Source: Pardosa pseudoannulata (Eukaryota > Arthropoda > Arachnida > Araneae > Lycosidae). Taken from it: a stretch of DNA of 64,000 bases. The stretch spans positions 172,739,989-172,803,988 of the forward strand of contig CM063505.1 of NCBI GenBank assembly GCA_032207245.1. The letters are read 5' to 3'. Position numbers and translations under genes: made by a program. The notes under the pieces were generated by a model. The model searched no databases. It had not been told where the DNA came from and saw only the letters and a program-made list of their open reading frames with translations. Below are positions 37,201-47,560 of the stretch, in pieces; position 1 is the first letter of the stretch, and the number at the start of each line of letters is the position of its first letter.

Positions 37201-37607
37201 AGATAATGATATTGAAAATATGTCTGCAAATTGTAAAGCATGCCAGTTGATAGCAAAGTCTCCTCCTGCAACACCGATGCAATCGTGGGTATGGCCCAAG
37301 GCACCATGGGACCGTATTCACTTAGATTTTGCTACAAAGGACCAAAGGGAATACCTGGTAGTTGTGGACAGCTATTCCAAATGGTTGGAAGTGGCAAACA
37401 TGTCATCAACAACAGCAGCAAATACAATTGCTGTATTACAACAGCTGTTTGCCAGGTATGGATCACCACTGGAAGTTGTTTCAGATAATGGTCCTCAGTT
37501 CACTTCCAGGGAATTCAGAGCTTTTTTTAAAATCCCTAGGTATCCTGCAGACATTAACACCAGCGTATCATCCCCAATCAAACGGTCAAGCTGAACGTAC
37601 CATTTAG
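34300..37607 (+). pseudogene. Gypsy gag-pol polyprotein, interrupted
   Basis: The likely start is ATG 34300, whose frame (SKLGLIGTLHPFDVELDDF) runs to a T8 tract at 34386-34393. There one surplus T shifts it into the 1080-codon frame that is open from 34352 to 37594. In that frame: capsid-like gag; zinc knuckles from about residue 196 (CFRCG, CHACGKSGHISPVC); protease at about 282 with DTA in place of the usual DTG/DSG; reverse transcriptase with FQDD at about 562-565; RNase H with CDAS at about 710-713 and TDHQPL; integrase H/H at about 928-931 with CKACQ downstream; core Asp at about 992 and SDNGPQF at about 1044. A second surplus T in a T7 tract (37522-37528) shifts the frame just before the last catalytic block HPQSNGQAER. 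A TAG at 37605-37607 then interrupts. Confidence 0.9.
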
Positions 37608-38276
37608 ACTTTTAAGCAGTCATTGAGCAAAATGCTGCTAGACACTAGTGATGGAAGCTCAGTAATGGCGAAAATAAATAGATTTTTGCTTAAATACAGA
37701 TCTTCACCTCATTCAACGACTGGCTCATCTCCAGCAGAATTATTTCTTGGCCGACCAATTAGAACTCTTTTGGAGTTATTACACCCGTGCACAGCAAGGC
37801 ATGTTGAAAAGAAACAACGGTGTCAGAAACAATACTTTGACAGATCTCACACCAGTAATAAGAGTTTATCCTGTGACCAAATTGTTTGGGTAAAATCTCA
37901 CAGAGACTCTTCAAACAAATGGATTCGTGGCAAACTGATTAAGCCAAAAGGTTCCAAAACTTGGTTAGTTGAGATAAATGGAAAAAGGTACCTAGCACAT
38001 ATCGATCAAATTCGTCCAGCTAGCTCTTCAATTACAGAACTTCAAGATGTTGTCATTTCAGATGATTTTTGTAGCACGTCTCAAACTCATCAAACACCAA
38101 TATCTAGCACTATGCCAAACACAGAAGTCCAACATGATGACCAGACTTCTACTGAAATTCAGCAATCAGAAGAATACACTACAGAAAGTTCGAATGAGAA
38201 TATTCCTGTTGCAGACGTCCCAACCAGACGTTATCCAACACGACTAAGAAAGAAGCCAGATAGACTTGATTTATAA
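37608..38276 (+). pseudogene. Gypsy integrase C-terminal part
   Basis: Continues in the same frame after the TAG at 37605-37607. An internal ATG at 37623 is probably not a real start. It contains RFLLKYRSSPHSTTGSSPAE, the conserved post-catalytic integrase block, and DQIVWVK with GKRYLAHIDQIRPA, the small beta-barrel/GPY-like C-terminal module. It ends with a serine/threonine/glutamine-rich tail and RRYPTRLRKKPDRLDL, the basic end typical of K02A2.6-like polyproteins. No chromodomain. Confidence 0.88.
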
Positions 38277-38428
38277 TGACTCTTTAATTTAATAACAGTG
38301 ACTTTAAAACTTTTTTTGTAAACTTGATTTATAATGTTTCTTAATGTGGTAATAGTGATTTTAAAACATTTTTTAACTTCATTTACAATGATTCTTAATT
38401 TAATAGTAGTGACTTTAAAACTTTTTTT
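38271..38428 (+). repeat. Three tandem units (54-58 bp) between gypsy stop codon and polypurine tract
   Basis: TTATAATG at 38271 and 38329 and TTACAATG at 38383 each start a unit with TTAAT, an AGTGA(C/T)TTTAAAAC core and a T-run. Confidence 0.75.
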
Positions 38429-38444
38429 TAAAAAAAGAGGGTAT

Positions 38445-38637
38445 TGTGATATCCCTATCATATAAATCCGAACTCCATGTAATTTCATATCCCTGTAACT
38501 GTAACTACACATGTAACATGCATGCCGTAGTCAGTAAGTAAACTTACGTGCACTTGCACGCCGACAATAAAGAGTATCTTATTTTATGAAAGTATTTTCA
38601 TGTGTGTTAATTGTATTAACCTGAATACATTATAATT
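38445..38637 (+). repeat. 3' LTR (about 191-193 bp)
   Basis: Identical by eye to 34034-34226. The AATAAA at 38566-38571 is the expected polyadenylation signal. Preceded by the polypurine tract. Confidence 0.92.
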
Positions 38638-39243
38638 TTCATTGCTGAAAAATGCTTTTATTTTTAAAATATGCTTTCACAGCAATCAGAAAAATGTAAA
38701 AAACTAAATGTCAGCCACAAATAAAATTCTTGAATTGCACAAATAGATTAAATTTAGGAAAGATAAATAGGAATGAATCTTATTATTTACTCATTTTATA
38801 TATTTCATCACTTTAAATGCGTAATAGGTATGTTAATTAAATTGTTTTAAAATTTTGAATTTCCTAGGAAGCCAGTCAAATTTCTGTTGCGTGCAGTAGG
38901 GAAGTTTACTTAATAGTTATACATTTACTTAACAGATTAAAATCTGACATACTTCATTTTGTATTGCTATTGCACGCAGCAACAATTTTGAGCACGCAGC
39001 AACATTAATGAATTCTGTTTGTTACCTCGAAAAGCCTTCTTTGTGGTGGTATTCAATTTCTGTATTCAATTTACTGTGTTACTTTTTTCCTGACTAATTA
39101 TAATACTATTATTTGTTGATGCTTACTGTTTAATTAGAGCGTAATTGAAATATTAAAATAAGACCTACTATTGAGTTAATACTTAAGTACTCTTTGGATG
39201 AGTTGTTTAATTTTTAATATGATGTTAACTTCCTGGGGACGAT

Positions 39244-39286
39244 CCAGCCCATACCAGCCCAGACGGGCTTGGCCGGAATGGGCTGG
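39244..39286. repeat. GC-rich nested inverted repeat
   Basis: CCAGCCCAT (39244-39252) pairs with ATGGGCTGG (39278-39286); inside, CCAGCCC and GGGCTTGG also pair around AGAC. Confidence 0.7.
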
Positions 39287-39477
39287 AATTAAGAAAATTA
39301 GGGGTGAAAGGTATGTCTAGCAGGGATCTTCTTTTCCCCTATGCCGTCTTTTGACCAGTTGACAGTTTGATTACTGCCTACAGCAAAGCTTGACCACACT
39401 TTGAGGTGTTTTCCTTAGCAATGAGTTTTTACTTTCTTTTTTTTTCTCTAAGATAATTCTAATCTTATTTTAAGCTG

Positions 39478-39480
<3 letters not shown>

Positions 39481-39530
<50 letters not shown>
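39481..39530. repeat. (TA)n microsatellite
   Basis: About 22 TA units then TGTATA. Confidence 0.95.
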
Positions 39531-39531
<1 letters not shown>

Positions 39532-39899
39532 TGAAGTTTATTTTAAAGGCATTTTATATAGACATAAGCTACTTAAAAGTTATAGATATATAGCTAAATA
39601 ATTTTGTTTTTATTATTGATTCAATGCATCATTTTTCTCTTAAATGAATTTTATTGATAACGTGGGGAAAATAAAAAGCCATAAACTCAATTTGTCATTA
39701 TTTGGATGAGACAGAGGAAATGAATTATACTGTATGATTTACATTCTTTTGGCCTTAGAATGCTCACTATTTTATAATGATTATTTTTTCTGGAATTTCT
39801 GTGTTCTAGAGCTATTAATTTTTTTATACTAAAAACGTTTTAGTAAGTTTGTAGTTCTTAATTTAAAAATTAATCTTATTTTTTAATTTCTGCAAAATT

Positions 39900-40910
39900 A
39901 AATTTGTGGAGAAATCGAAATCTGATCTGATGACGTCATAATTTAAATGACGATTATTATTCTTTTTCGTTTTATTTTTATGTTTAAATTTTGATTTATC
40001 GTTTGGCACTCGCTCAAGTTTCTGTATTAATAACGAATAAAGAAGTTAAAAATGGAGTTGTTGAAAAATTTACGCTGTGTTTTATACAAACAATTTTATA
40101 CGTTTTTTAAAGGAATTTACTTTGTTATATGGTAAATTCAACATCTGGTGCCAAAACATTATCCGTCAAACACATTTACGGTAAAGAATTTATTAATTTT
40201 GATTTTTCAACTGTCTTTGAAAATGGCGACGCCAGAAGAATTAAAATTGTTTTTGATACGGAAACGAAGAAATATACGAGTGAATATAACACATTTTTCA
40301 ACTGAAATCACCGAATGTAAAGATGAGGACTCCTTTGAGAAGCTTGAATATACATACGACAGGTTAGTAGCAGTTTTAAATGATTTAAAAATTGCGGATA
40401 ATGAAATACATAATTTGTTTTCAGATGAAGAATATGAAAACGATATTACGCAGTGTGAAAGTTACATTGACACGGCCTAATTGGCGATTTTCAAAGCCCG
40501 TAAAATCATCAAAAATAATTTGTCTATTTCAGCGCCAACAGCTACTCCCATAAATGATTCATTAAATTCAAGTAATATTAATTTGGTGACGAATGCACAT
40601 TCTAGTACTACTCCACTTAGTACTCAAACTCATACAGTAAAATTACCAACTATTAAACTGGATACTTTCCGAGGTGATATTGAACAATGGCAGTGTTTCT
40701 GGGAGCAATTTAAATCATCAGTTGATGATAATGAAAATTTATCAGTAATTGATAAACATGTGTTTTTAAGAGGTTGTTTAGAAGACACTTAGTTTATGGA
40801 ATTAGTGCCAGCACATATGAAACTACAAAAGCACTTCACCAAAATCGGTACGACGACAAAAACAGAATAATTCAAGCACATTTAGACTTTTTAAAAGTCT
40901 TAAAAAATTA
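39900..40910 (+). mobile_element. Truncated BEL/Pao LTR retrotransposon, 5' part
   Basis: A BEL/Pao-type gag remnant is preceded by TCTGGTGCCAAAACATTATC (about 40143-40162), a plausible primer-binding region right after ...ATTCAACA, a plausible LTR 3' end with the usual CA. An AATAAA lies about 110 bases upstream of that point (CGAATAAAGAAG). The LTR 5' boundary cannot be set; 39900 is a guess. Protease, reverse transcriptase, integrase and 3' LTR are missing in the following 5 kb. Confidence 0.6.
40223..40910 (+). pseudogene. BEL/Pao gag (DUF1759-type) remnant
   Basis: Starts at ATG 40223 (MATPEELKLFLIRKRRNIRV), acidic and coiled-coil-like. An in-frame TAA occurs at 40478-40480, and the same frame then continues to TAG at 40790-40792. 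The second part holds VKLPTIKLDTFRGDIEQWQC and FWEQFKSSVDDNENLS, the hallmark start of the DUF1759 capsid-like domain of BEL/Pao gag. After a frameshift the next frame gives STYETTKALHQNRYDD and IIQAHLDFL, the continuation of the same domain, to a stop near 40910. Two nonsense/frame breaks and loss of everything downstream make it a dead copy. Confidence 0.8.
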
Positions 40911-41550
40911 ATCTTATTAACTTCTGCAAAAACTTATAAAAAATGAGCTTAAATTTTGTATGCTTTCGAAATGAGTGTGTATGTTTATATTATTGCATGA
41001 ATTCATATACTAAATTTATGTTTAAATCATGTTTTGTAGGTAGACTGGTGTTATAGTATATAGTAGATCCGAAGGCTATTTTCTGGGAAGAAGGGAGAGG
41101 GGTGGAGAGAATGGGACAGTTCATTTTACATTTTCACCTGCTGAAAACTTTAGGATTTAAGGGTAGCAAATTCATCTGCTCCAGTCGTCTTTAAAGAGTT
41201 AAGGTTAAGATAAATGGCTAAACGGAGTCCCTTCCTTGGCAACGCAAAATTATACTACCCTTACACCCAAGTGAAACAAGATCAAAATATTAATTTGGAT
41301 CATCTGTTGGAGCACCAATTTAAACGAGAAATTTTGCATTGACATATGTATTATACTCCGATACAGGATTGACCTAAGTAAAATTCGCTCCGTAAAGATG
41401 CTACTCTCTTCAAAATCGAGCGTTAAACAACGTGTTTTTCCAGAGATCAGGTAATGATGACATCATAATTAAAAAAATAGTTTGGTGAGATGGAAGAAAA
41501 CGATGGTAAATACCTTGTAAAGCTTTGAAAATGTATCTATTTATTTGTTC
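40911..41550. other. Gene-free stretch
   Basis: No supported feature. Mixed-composition sequence near 41080-41450 has no clear frame. Confidence 0.45.
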
Positions 41551-41726
41551 TTAACACATTGTATGCGGGACAAGTACTTGTACGTCTTCTGACGATTGAT
41601 ACTGGGGCGCGGGACACGTACTAGTACGGGTTAGTGTAACAACACGGTTTGTTTGTGGGTACAAAAATAACGGTTTATACAGGAAAACGAAACCGAATGT
41701 TCTTGTCTGCTACATACATTCTGGAA

Positions 41727-41786
<60 letters not shown>

Positions 41787-41947
41787 TATTTGTCTATTTA
41801 TATATTTGTCTATATATTTCAATATAAAATACGAAAAGTTGGTTAAAAAATTAAATAATTTTCGATCTATTGAGATTTAACTGAATAACTAAATTGACGC
41901 GCAAAACGCCCGCTCCCTGCGAAATGTACCCGCATACAATGTGTTAA
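41551..41947. mobile_element. piggyBac-type MITE
   Basis: TTAA at both outer ends (41551-41554, 41944-41947) with a perfect 15-bp inverted repeat inside: CACATTGTATGCGGG (41555-41569) and CCCGCATACAATGTG (41929-41943). Sub-terminal GTACTTGTACGTC and GTACTAGTACG words are typical of piggyBac-like ends. 397 bp; the interior includes (TA)n at 41731-41783. No transposase. Confidence 0.85.
41731..41783. repeat. (TA)n microsatellite within the MITE
   Basis: About 26 TA units. Confidence 0.95.
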
Positions 41948-43115
41948 TGCACTTCTAAATTAGGTTTATTATATTTATATGCAATCCTTTCTCAATCTGA
42001 AGTTTCTCGCTACGCCACAGTATATAGTCTGAACTTGTAGTCTTTAAATTATTTATAAGATCCCTAAAAGTAACCACAAAGAGCACTGAAAAAATAGAAA
42101 AATATGTAGTTGTGATCCTTACACAATGTGTTAAAAATAATTTCAATGGAGTTTAGAATCTTAGAAGAATAATTATCAGATAATATACGCAGTTTAGTTT
42201 AAAAAAAGGCTTTCTTCGTTTATGCCAGTATCATGATTTCTGATAATTTACTTTTAATAAGAAAAATAAATAGTTTCCTGCTATATGGGAATTATTATAT
42301 TCAAATATGTTACTACATATCTGAACGACAAATGGCATGATATTTATCTTTCAAGTTCTTCCCCATTTTGCAACTTTGGTGAGTGATATAAATAGTCATT
42401 ACTTATGACTTTTCTTTATTGGAAAATCTATTGCAAACTTTCATTTTTATATTATATTTCCATAATGTATCAGGAAAAAAGAGATGTATACAAATTAAGA
42501 TCTTAAAACAGACTCCGGTGTTTGAAAGCGAAAAAAGTGAAAGGTTATAAATAATATGTAATATTATGAGGTAAATGATAAATTATGTCTTAAAATTAGA
42601 TAACAGCTTGGAAGAAGAATGCATTTATATGCTTCAGTGAAACTGCGTGAATTATTAACTAGAATGTATATATATATACAATTTTTTTTCTTTCGTTAAA
42701 AATAAAAATGAGAATTTTTTCCTGCGTGCTTTTACTCGCCGCAGAAGGAACTGCAGCAAACGCCGTGAGAACAGCCTGACCCTTAGGGGAGGTCCTTCTA
42801 TATTCGTCTGCATGTTCCTGATCACTGATGACACACTTTCCCCTGTGAGAGATAAAATTAAAAGTAAAAAAGAGCGAAAAATCTCTTGACCTTATTCGCC
42901 AACGCTCACGTACAATTTTTACTTAATTTGCTAGAGGTGTTACACAGAAACGGATCTCGGCTAAAGGGAAGTGCTGCATGAAATATATCGGTATTTGCAA
43001 AATTTCCGATACACTGGATAAAATAATAACTTCGGAAAGGGAGTTTCTTACAATCTAGTATACGTTAAATGTAATGAAGCTTATTATTTTAAGCAAAAAT
43101 TATTATAGTTTCATA
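41948..43115. other. Gene-free stretch with a GC-richer island at about 42720-42920
   Basis: The island (GCCGCAGAAGGAACTGCAGC onward) stands out from AT-rich flanks. No open frame of note, no terminal repeats. Possible conserved non-coding or regulatory DNA. Confidence 0.3.
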
Positions 43116-43119
43116 ATAA

Positions 43120-44650
43120 GGTGCAGTTGAACCCTGCTATAACGAACTCCAATAGGACAAATGATTTGTTCGCTATATCCAAACCATTAAGAAATGTTAG
43201 ATTTTCCCCAAAACGCATTAGTTCTTAAGTTTGTTCAATAGTAATGTAAAAGTGATAAAATCTGTTAAAAATTATCTTTAAGGATCTAAATTCCCTGAAA
43301 CCTATTATAGTATATTGATGAATTGCGTGCTAAATTGACACAATAGTTTATTTGAATAAATTAAAGACTAATGAACGATAATTAATTTTACCTTTAATTG
43401 TTGTTTATCCTTTTGGTCCAGAAATAATTTCGAAAAGGCAGATCATTTCAATCTAGTATAATGTTAAATGTAATCAAGCTTATTATTTTAAGCATAAAAT
43501 TAGTAGTTTCCAAGAATAAAAATGTTAAACTGCAGTTGAATCCCGCTATAACGAACTGCAGTTGGCCAAATGATTTGTTCACTAAATCCGAACCTTTAAG
43601 AAATGTTAGATTTCTTCCAAAACACATTAATTCTTAAGTTTGTTTAATAGTGATGTAAAAGTGATAAAATCTGTTAAAAATTATCTTTAAGGAATTAAAT
43701 TCCCTAAAATCTATTATAGTATATTGATGAATTACGTGCTAAATTGACACAATAGTTTATTTGAATAAATTAAAGACTAATGAACGATAATTAATTTTAC
43801 CTTTAATTGTTGTTTATCCTTTTGGTCCAGAAATAATTTCGAAAAGGGAGATCCTTTCAATCTAGTATAACGTTAAATCTAATCAAGCTTATTATTTTAA
43901 GCATAAAATTATTATATTTTCGAAGAATAAAATTTTAAGGTGCAGTTGAACCCAGCTATAACGAACTCCAATAGGTCAAATGTTGGCTTGACTAAAGAAT
44001 TGGGTTCCACCACCAACTTGGCGATAATGGTTTAAGTATGGTCGCCTAACGTTTTCTCCTGATCTCACCGTGTCCAAATAATCTATTTCTATATTATAAT
44101 TTATATGACATTTGCATCTAACTCTCCTTGTGTATTTCCTTTTTTATATATTAAAAGTGCTTAAAAAATGCTTAAAAAATTAGGTACAAGAAACCATTAA
44201 CGTCTAAGTATGGCTGATTTCTAATAATTTGGAGCTGTTGCATTTGTAAACTGTTAAGGGATTAATTGCCTATAAATGTAAATGCCCGGCTTTCAAGCCG
44301 TTTACTTTAATTAAGTCAGAGTATATAATTCTTTTGCGATGGCATTAATTAAAGTCGGAGAAAAATTAAGAAATACAATGTTTGGATGGATTACCTATGT
44401 GTTTTAGTAAATATCGCCAATAATTTCGCCAAATTTGCCAAGGGGAACCCAATTCTTAAGTAGTCCCCAAATGTTTCGTTCGCTATATCCGAACCGTTAA
44501 GAAATGTTAGATTTCCCCCAAAACTCATTAGTTCCTAAGTTTGTCCAATAAGGATTTAAAAGTTATAAAATCTGTCAAAAATTATCTTTAAGGAATTTAA
44601 TTCCCTAAAATCTAGTGAAATATATTGGTGAATTGTTGCTTACCCTTTTG
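43120..44650 (+). repeat. Tandem array, period about 400-410 bp
   Basis: GCAGTTGAA at 43123, 43532 and 43942 each opens a unit containing CTATAACGAACT, TGTTCGCTATATCC (varied), ATCTGTTAAAAATTATCTTT and TTTTGGTCCAGAAATAATTT. A partial unit precedes (about 43020-43120). Units 1 and 2 are very similar; the last is split by a MITE at 43986-44467 and then resumes at TTTCGTTCGCTATATCCGAA. The TATAACGAAC / GTTCGCTATATC pair is itself an inverted motif typical of Tc1/mariner-like ends, so the unit may derive from a DNA transposon. Confidence 0.8.
43986..44467. mobile_element. MITE inserted in the tandem array
   Basis: The left end (GACTAAAGAATTGGGTTCC) and the reverse complement of the right end (GACTACTTAAGAATTGGG) form imperfect inverted repeats of about 48 bp. 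AAATG flanks both sides. Removing the insert restores the array unit order (AAATG then TTTGTTCGCT-like). The right half is the inverted form of the repeats at 23578 and 23886. Confidence 0.7.
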
Positions 44651-45617
44651 GTCGGTCCAGAAATAATAATTGACAATCTTTTCATGATGCAATTCCGCAC
44701 TCAAAATTTTGTGTATTTTCCAATATAATGGCTTAGACTTTGACTGTTTGTACGGACAGTAAAACCTATTAATGTCATGCATTTTACTGTAAAATCAATT
44801 AAAGAAAGAAAGTGAGAAAAAAAATTGTATATATCTGAAAAAATGTTTGTTATATCCCATCTCCGCTTAGATAGGAGTTACTTTAAAAGGTTAAATTAGC
44901 AATAGGAAAACGGTTGAACCAAAATTCTCATTGATTATGCCAAAGAGTTTATTAATGCCAAGTATACTATAATAGAGTTTGTTGCATATATTTTATGTAA
45001 AGGCTTAAGCATATTTACTACATAAAATATATTTAAGTCCCTTATAAATCTCCATGGTAGGATCCAAGACATAAAAGATCTGAAAAATTAATTATACTTA
45101 TTTTAGCTTGTATAGAATTCGTCTACTAGGAATAGAGAAAGAGATGTAATAATTATTTATTAATTTTATCAAGGTCTTTCTTTGAACAACCAACGCAAAC
45201 ATTAAAGAACGAATATCTAAGGAAGAAATGATAGTACTGTTTTTAGATACGCGTTCGAAAATAATATTTGTTAATTTCGGAGCAGTCAGTTCCTAATTGA
45301 TTTATAGTTTTCTGTCAATTTTACTAGTCAACAGTAATAGTTGATGACTTTCTTTTCAGTTTTGTTTTGTGTCGCACTTGTGGTTTCCTCTGTAATTCCA
45401 ATTTATTCATTTTGAAAAGAGAAAACATTATATACATCAGATATATGTACAATTGTATCATTTATTTGTAATTAATTTAAGGTTTTCTGTCTATTTTTTT
45501 AGTTGACAGTAATAGTTAATGACTTTCTGTTCAGTTTTGCTTCTGTCGCACTTGTGCTTTTTTCCTGTAATTCTAATTTATTCATTTTATAAAAACTAAA
45601 ATATTAAATGCAGCAGA
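44651..45617. other. Gene-free stretch
   Basis: Contains two related blocks (GACAGTAATAGTTAATGAC-like at about 45327 and 45502, period about 175), a short old duplication. No gene. Confidence 0.45.
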
Positions 45618-45619
45618 TA

Positions 45620-46534
45620 CACTCAAGAGCCAAAACATTATGCCCACCTGTCAATAACGAGTTGGCCCAACTTTGGTGCGCAACACAGCTTCAACCCGCC
45701 TTGGCATGGATGCCACAAGTCCTTGGTGGATGGCTGGAGACAGATTGTACCAGATGTTTAAGCAACGGTTACGCAAATTCGAGATATTGCGAATTTGTGG
45801 TCTTTGAACTCTGAGCTGCCGTCCTATGACATCCCAAATGTGTTCTATCGGATTAAGATCCGGTGAGTTAGGCGGCCAGGACATTAACTGGAATTCAGCA
45901 TCATGTTCCTGGAACCACTCTAACACAATTTTAGCCTTGTGACACGGGACGTTCTCCTGTTGTAACATTCCATTTCCAGCTGGAAAAACAGAGGCCATGT
46001 AAGGATGCTGCAATGATGTTCAGGTACCCTGTAGCATTCATGGTCTGCTCTACCACAACCACGGGTCCTGGAGATGCCCAAGAGAATGTCCCCCAAAGCA
46101 TAATACCTCCCTAACTGTCCTGTGCATGACCTACTGTACATTGAGGGAGCAACTGTTCGCCTGGAAGACGGCGTATCCCGACACGGCCATCGGCGGGATG
46201 AATGACAAACCGTGATTCATCTGACCAGGCAACTGTTTCCCACTGATTCATGGACCAATCGCGATGTTCCCGGGCCCGGCGTAGGCGCAGTTAGCGATGA
46301 CGTTTGGTCAGCAAAGGCACACGAGTGCTGCGTAACCCCATATCCAACAGTGTCCGCTGAAAAGTGTGCTCCGATATTATTCTACTTGGCCCTGCATTGT
46401 GTTGGGTTGTCAGCTGAGCCACTGTCTCCAGCAGCAGTTAAATACTACTTCCACCTGATCACGTGCCTTCCACGTCATCCAGGCGAGGTCATTGGAAAAT
46501 GTAGGGGTGGTCATAATGTGTTGGCTCTTGAGTG
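45620..46534 (-). mobile_element. Tc1-like transposon, internally deleted
   Basis: Inverted repeats start CACTCAAGAGCCAA(A/C)ACAT and match at 27 of the first 29 positions. TA dinucleotides flank both ends (45618-45619, 46535-46536), the Tc1/mariner target. 915 bp, shorter than a full Tc1-like element of about 1.3-1.7 kb. Confidence 0.88.
45651..46440 (-). pseudogene. Tc1-like transposase, truncated and frameshifted
   Basis: The minus frame ending at 45651 gives NVPCHKAKIVLEWFQEHDAE and MSWPPNSPDLNPIEHIWD, the second Asp and final acidic parts of the DDE catalytic core, followed by the usual tail. Upstream, in other frames, are NATGYLNIIA, VGHAQDS and ETVAWSDESRFVIH; the last carries the first catalytic Asp (SDES). 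Further upstream RTLLDMGLRSTR is the end of the second helix-turn-helix. The N-terminal DNA-binding helices are gone, and several frameshifts and stops occur, so no active enzyme is possible. Confidence 0.85.
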
Positions 46535-46536
46535 TA

Positions 46537-47394
46537 TATGTACAGCAGACGCAATTTTGTGGGATTGTAATTGTTATCAACGTTTCATGCAATTGAAGTC
46601 TCTAGGTCTTAACCATTTCAGTAATATCTTAATGCACGCACCGGGCAGAGTATTCAGAATGATCAAATTATTCTTATGTATCACTATTTCTTTAATTTTT
46701 TAGGATTTTTTTTTTCAAACTTGGGGGTATTTGTCTTTTAAGCCTTCACCCACACAGTGCCTTGGAAATCGTTGACCATTTTATTACAGCAGCATCATAT
46801 AGGTGGCCAACATTACTCCCTAAGACAACATAAACAAACAATGGGGGTCCTCATAATTTAGAATCTGAGACCATGTAGAAAACAGCCAGGATTAGCTTGC
46901 CAACTCTACAGATATTGCTAGGCAATACCATTGCGACCTCAAACCTATTTCGTGCCTCAATCGCCATTAATGAGCGCGGCGTATCTTTGTTCGGTTCAAG
47001 CCCTGAACCCACAACCCTCCGGTTACGGAAAACATCGGGAAACTTACTTTCTGGATGCGCCTCGTATGTAGTTTGTAAAGTTTGCATGTCTTTCTGTACT
47101 ATATTACTGACACGTTTGTGTTAATGTAGGTTGAATTATTCTCTAATAAAGTATGATGGATGTAGTTTTTCCCCGTTCGCCCTTGGTCTTAGCTGCTAAA
47201 AACCTTGTGGTTGGCAGCGAGTGTAGGTCATTTCAGTTTGAAATAGAAAATTTCAATATTCTGTCTATTCGCGTTTAAGCTATGCCCCTCAGCGTCACTA
47301 TATATTATATTGAATTTTTTTTTATTATATCGAGTGCAGCGTGTAACTATACGTACAAACATAGATGCATCTACACGTACAGTCTTTATTGCAA
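46537..47394. other. Gene-free stretch with repeat-like sequence
   Basis: On the minus strand 46940-47090 holds GGGTTCAGGGCTTGAACC and nearby B-box-like sequence, and 47175-47225 (plus) has a TTAGCTGCTAAAAACC motif resembling the SINE head at 15.4 kb. These may be fragments of tRNA-like SINEs; support is weak. Confidence 0.3.
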
Positions 47395-47560
47395 AACAAG
47401 TCAAAATGCATGCAAGGATGGTCAAAATGGATATTTAAAGTTTCAAAATTAATTTCCTTGTTTGTACCCAGAGATAGCACTTAAACTAATCAAAATGGAT
47501 TGAGACGTGATCAAAATAGATATTTGAAATCTGAAGATCGAAAGTTATTTTTTGTTACAA
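47395..47560 (+). repeat. Dispersed repeat related to 17008-17155, copy 2
   Basis: Shares AAAATGGATATTTAAAGTTTC, TTAATTTCCTTGTT and CAAAATGGATTGAGAC in the same order and strand as copy 1. Confidence 0.65.

Larger units (their letters stand above)
34034..38635 (+). mobile_element. Ty3/gypsy LTR retrotransposon, Mag-like, nearly complete
   Basis: About 4.6 kb: short LTR, gag with two zinc knuckles, protease, reverse transcriptase, RNase H, integrase (the gypsy order), polypurine tract AAAAAAAGAGGG (about 38430-38441), then the second LTR. The two LTRs read as identical. Flanks carry a T-rich candidate duplication, (A)TTTT at 34029-34033 and 38635-38639, ambiguous by one or two bases. Gag-pol is broken by two single-T excesses and one nonsense codon. 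The knuckle type CX2CX3HX4C plus CX2CX4HX4C and the FQDD reverse transcriptase motif fit the Mag / K02A2.6-like lineage. No envelope gene. Confidence 0.92.
38640..39900. other. Gene-free stretch
   Basis: AT-rich with the GC-rich hairpin at 39244-39286 and (TA)n at 39481-39530. No supported coding sequence. Confidence 0.5.

Noticed and set aside
46212..46703. 163-codon plus-strand frame
   Set aside because: Lies antisense to the Tc1-like transposase remnant and crosses its inverted repeat; a shadow of old coding sequence.
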